DNA from: Nitrosospira sp. | GTDB taxonomy: Bacteria; Pseudomonadota; Gammaproteobacteria; Burkholderiales; Nitrosomonadaceae | Assembly (NCBI GenBank): GCA_013821425.1 | Contig: JACDGV010000027.1 | Location: 1 to 33,621, forward strand | DNA: 33,621 nucleotides | Reading direction: 5' to 3' | In this document: positions 33,071 to 33,621 of the stretch, piece by piece | Numbering within the stretch: the stretch's first letter is position 1 | Layout of the letters: every line of letters starts with the position of its first letter | The notes under the pieces: model-generated | Seen by the model: only the letters and a program-made list of their open reading frames with translations | Told to the model about the DNA's origin: nothing | Database searches by the model: none | Translations under genes and position numbers: made by a program

Positions 33071-33495
33071 ATACTGGCTTCGTTATATGTCTCGTAAGCT
33101 CTCTATAGAAGGAAGCTTGTATTATTCCTTATAAACATAAAACAAAAGCCTTAAATTGAATAACTACACAACTCTTACCGTTTTGATATCAGATTGATAC
33201 TGAGAAAAGTAACTTGCATAATAAAAGTATCATTATCCTCCTTTTTCCCAATCTATTCTCTTCAATTAGGATTCGAACTCACAGCACTATCAACACGTTT
33301 AGGATTCGAATTCACAGAGGGTGGGTAGCCTTAGACAGAAATCACTTCCTTAAAGAATATTCTTTTCTCTATGAATTTAAGTTGTATCGCAAGCCGACGT
33401 TAAAACGTATAGATCAAATAACGATGATCCGTCGGCAATTAAACGTTTTTCTTTGACTCTACTCGGAACCTAAGCGATGCCACGTTTGAACCTAG
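33071..33495. other. A+T-rich intergenic region
   Basis: No convincing gene is seen; an 80-codon frame at 33214-33456 has Phe/Ile/Arg-rich composition without a ribosome binding site. Two direct repeats at 33266-33317 are the only structure noted. Confidence 0.4.
33266..33317. repeat. Pair of 19-base direct repeats
   Basis: TTAGGATTCGAACTCACAG at 33266-33284 and TTAGGATTCGAATTCACAG at 33299-33317 differ at one base and lie 33 bases apart start to start. GGATTCGAA recalls the complement of a tRNA T-arm, so they might be attachment-site relics; iterons of the nearby Rep-like gene are the alternative. Confidence 0.55.
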
Positions 33496-33621
33496 TGACC
33501 TGCCAGGAATTTTGTAGCCACCCCTTGAGTGAGTCTTCATGTTAATTTTTGACATGGAGGCGAATATGAAGAAGCGATTTAGCGAAGAGCAGGTTATTGG
33601 GATTTTGCGTGAAGGAGAAAC
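33496..33621 (+). mobile_element. Left end of an IS3-family element (partial)
   Basis: TGACCTGCCAGGAATTTTG at 33496-33514 looks like a left terminal inverted repeat, followed after about 40 bases by the start of a transposase orfA. The other end is beyond the window, so the boundary is provisional. Confidence 0.4.
33554..33621 (+). CDS. IS3-family transposase OrfA, 5' end only
   Basis: The frame starts at 33554 (MEANM) or more likely at 33566, with GGAGG just upstream, and reads MKKRFSEEQVIGILREGE to the window edge. This is the typical opening of the helix-turn-helix OrfA of IS3-family elements, which is fused to OrfB by frameshifting. The gene runs off the window, so intactness cannot be judged. 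Confidence 0.8.
   Translation, partial: MEANMKKRFSEEQVIGILREGE

Noticed and set aside
33266-33317. tRNA gene
   Set aside because: Only a T-arm-like core is present; no acceptor stem, D-arm or anticodon arm can be folded around it.

Overview
This window looks like a chromosomal accessory segment of a Gram-negative betaproteobacterium, most likely of the Nitrosospira/Nitrosomonadaceae type. That assignment is inference. It rests on a PEP-CTERM sorting tail, glycine-zipper and His-rich exported proteins, a rubredoxin reductase of pseudomonad/betaproteobacterial type, and long multidomain glycosyltransferases. No rRNA, tRNA or CRISPR array was seen.

Layout. 1-5.4 kb: rubredoxin reductase, a set of small exported glycine-zipper and His/Gly-rich proteins (two of them tandem paralogues), a decayed glycine-zipper gene, and an exported-looking protein-isoaspartate methyltransferase. 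5.8-8.2 kb: a membrane protein with a spermidine-synthase-like domain between two membrane blocks. 8.5-10.5 kb: a stand-alone phage-tail-tube-like protein and a 2-oxoglutarate/Fe(II) oxygenase. 10.5-20 kb: surface-polysaccharide genes on the minus strand in two related blocks. Block A is a GT4+GT2 fusion followed by a fossil of a pyruvyl-transferase gene. Block B is a pyruvyl transferase, GT4 and GT2 that look like one giant gene broken by a frameshift/deletion near 18.1 kb, followed by a SAM methyltransferase. Between the blocks is an exported protein with a cyanovirin-N-like start and a CxxCH haem motif.

20.7-26.6 kb: the most striking part, a minus-strand two-gene unit with a good sigma-70 promoter. 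The first gene encodes a protein of about 1043 residues, of unknown function, interrupted by two single-base shifts in C runs. The second encodes a 922-residue bacterial homologue of animal peptidylarginine deiminase with the Asp, His-x-Asp and Cys catalytic residues in place. Its GTG start lies one base after the upstream stop codon. 26.9-29.2 kb: an exported CAP/SCP protein and an amidohydrolase-like lipoprotein.

29.2-33.6 kb: a genomic scrapyard. It holds an orphan PEP-CTERM tail, a frameshifted and truncated tyrosine integrase, an intact IS256-family element without target duplication, a small secreted protein, an A+T-rich tract with a possible rolling-circle-type Rep protein and direct repeats, and the start of an IS3-type element at the window edge.

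The polysaccharide genes probably act together in building a surface glycan. The deiminase pair is the best candidate for an under-described system: citrullination of protein arginine, coupled to a large coiled-coil-bearing partner.
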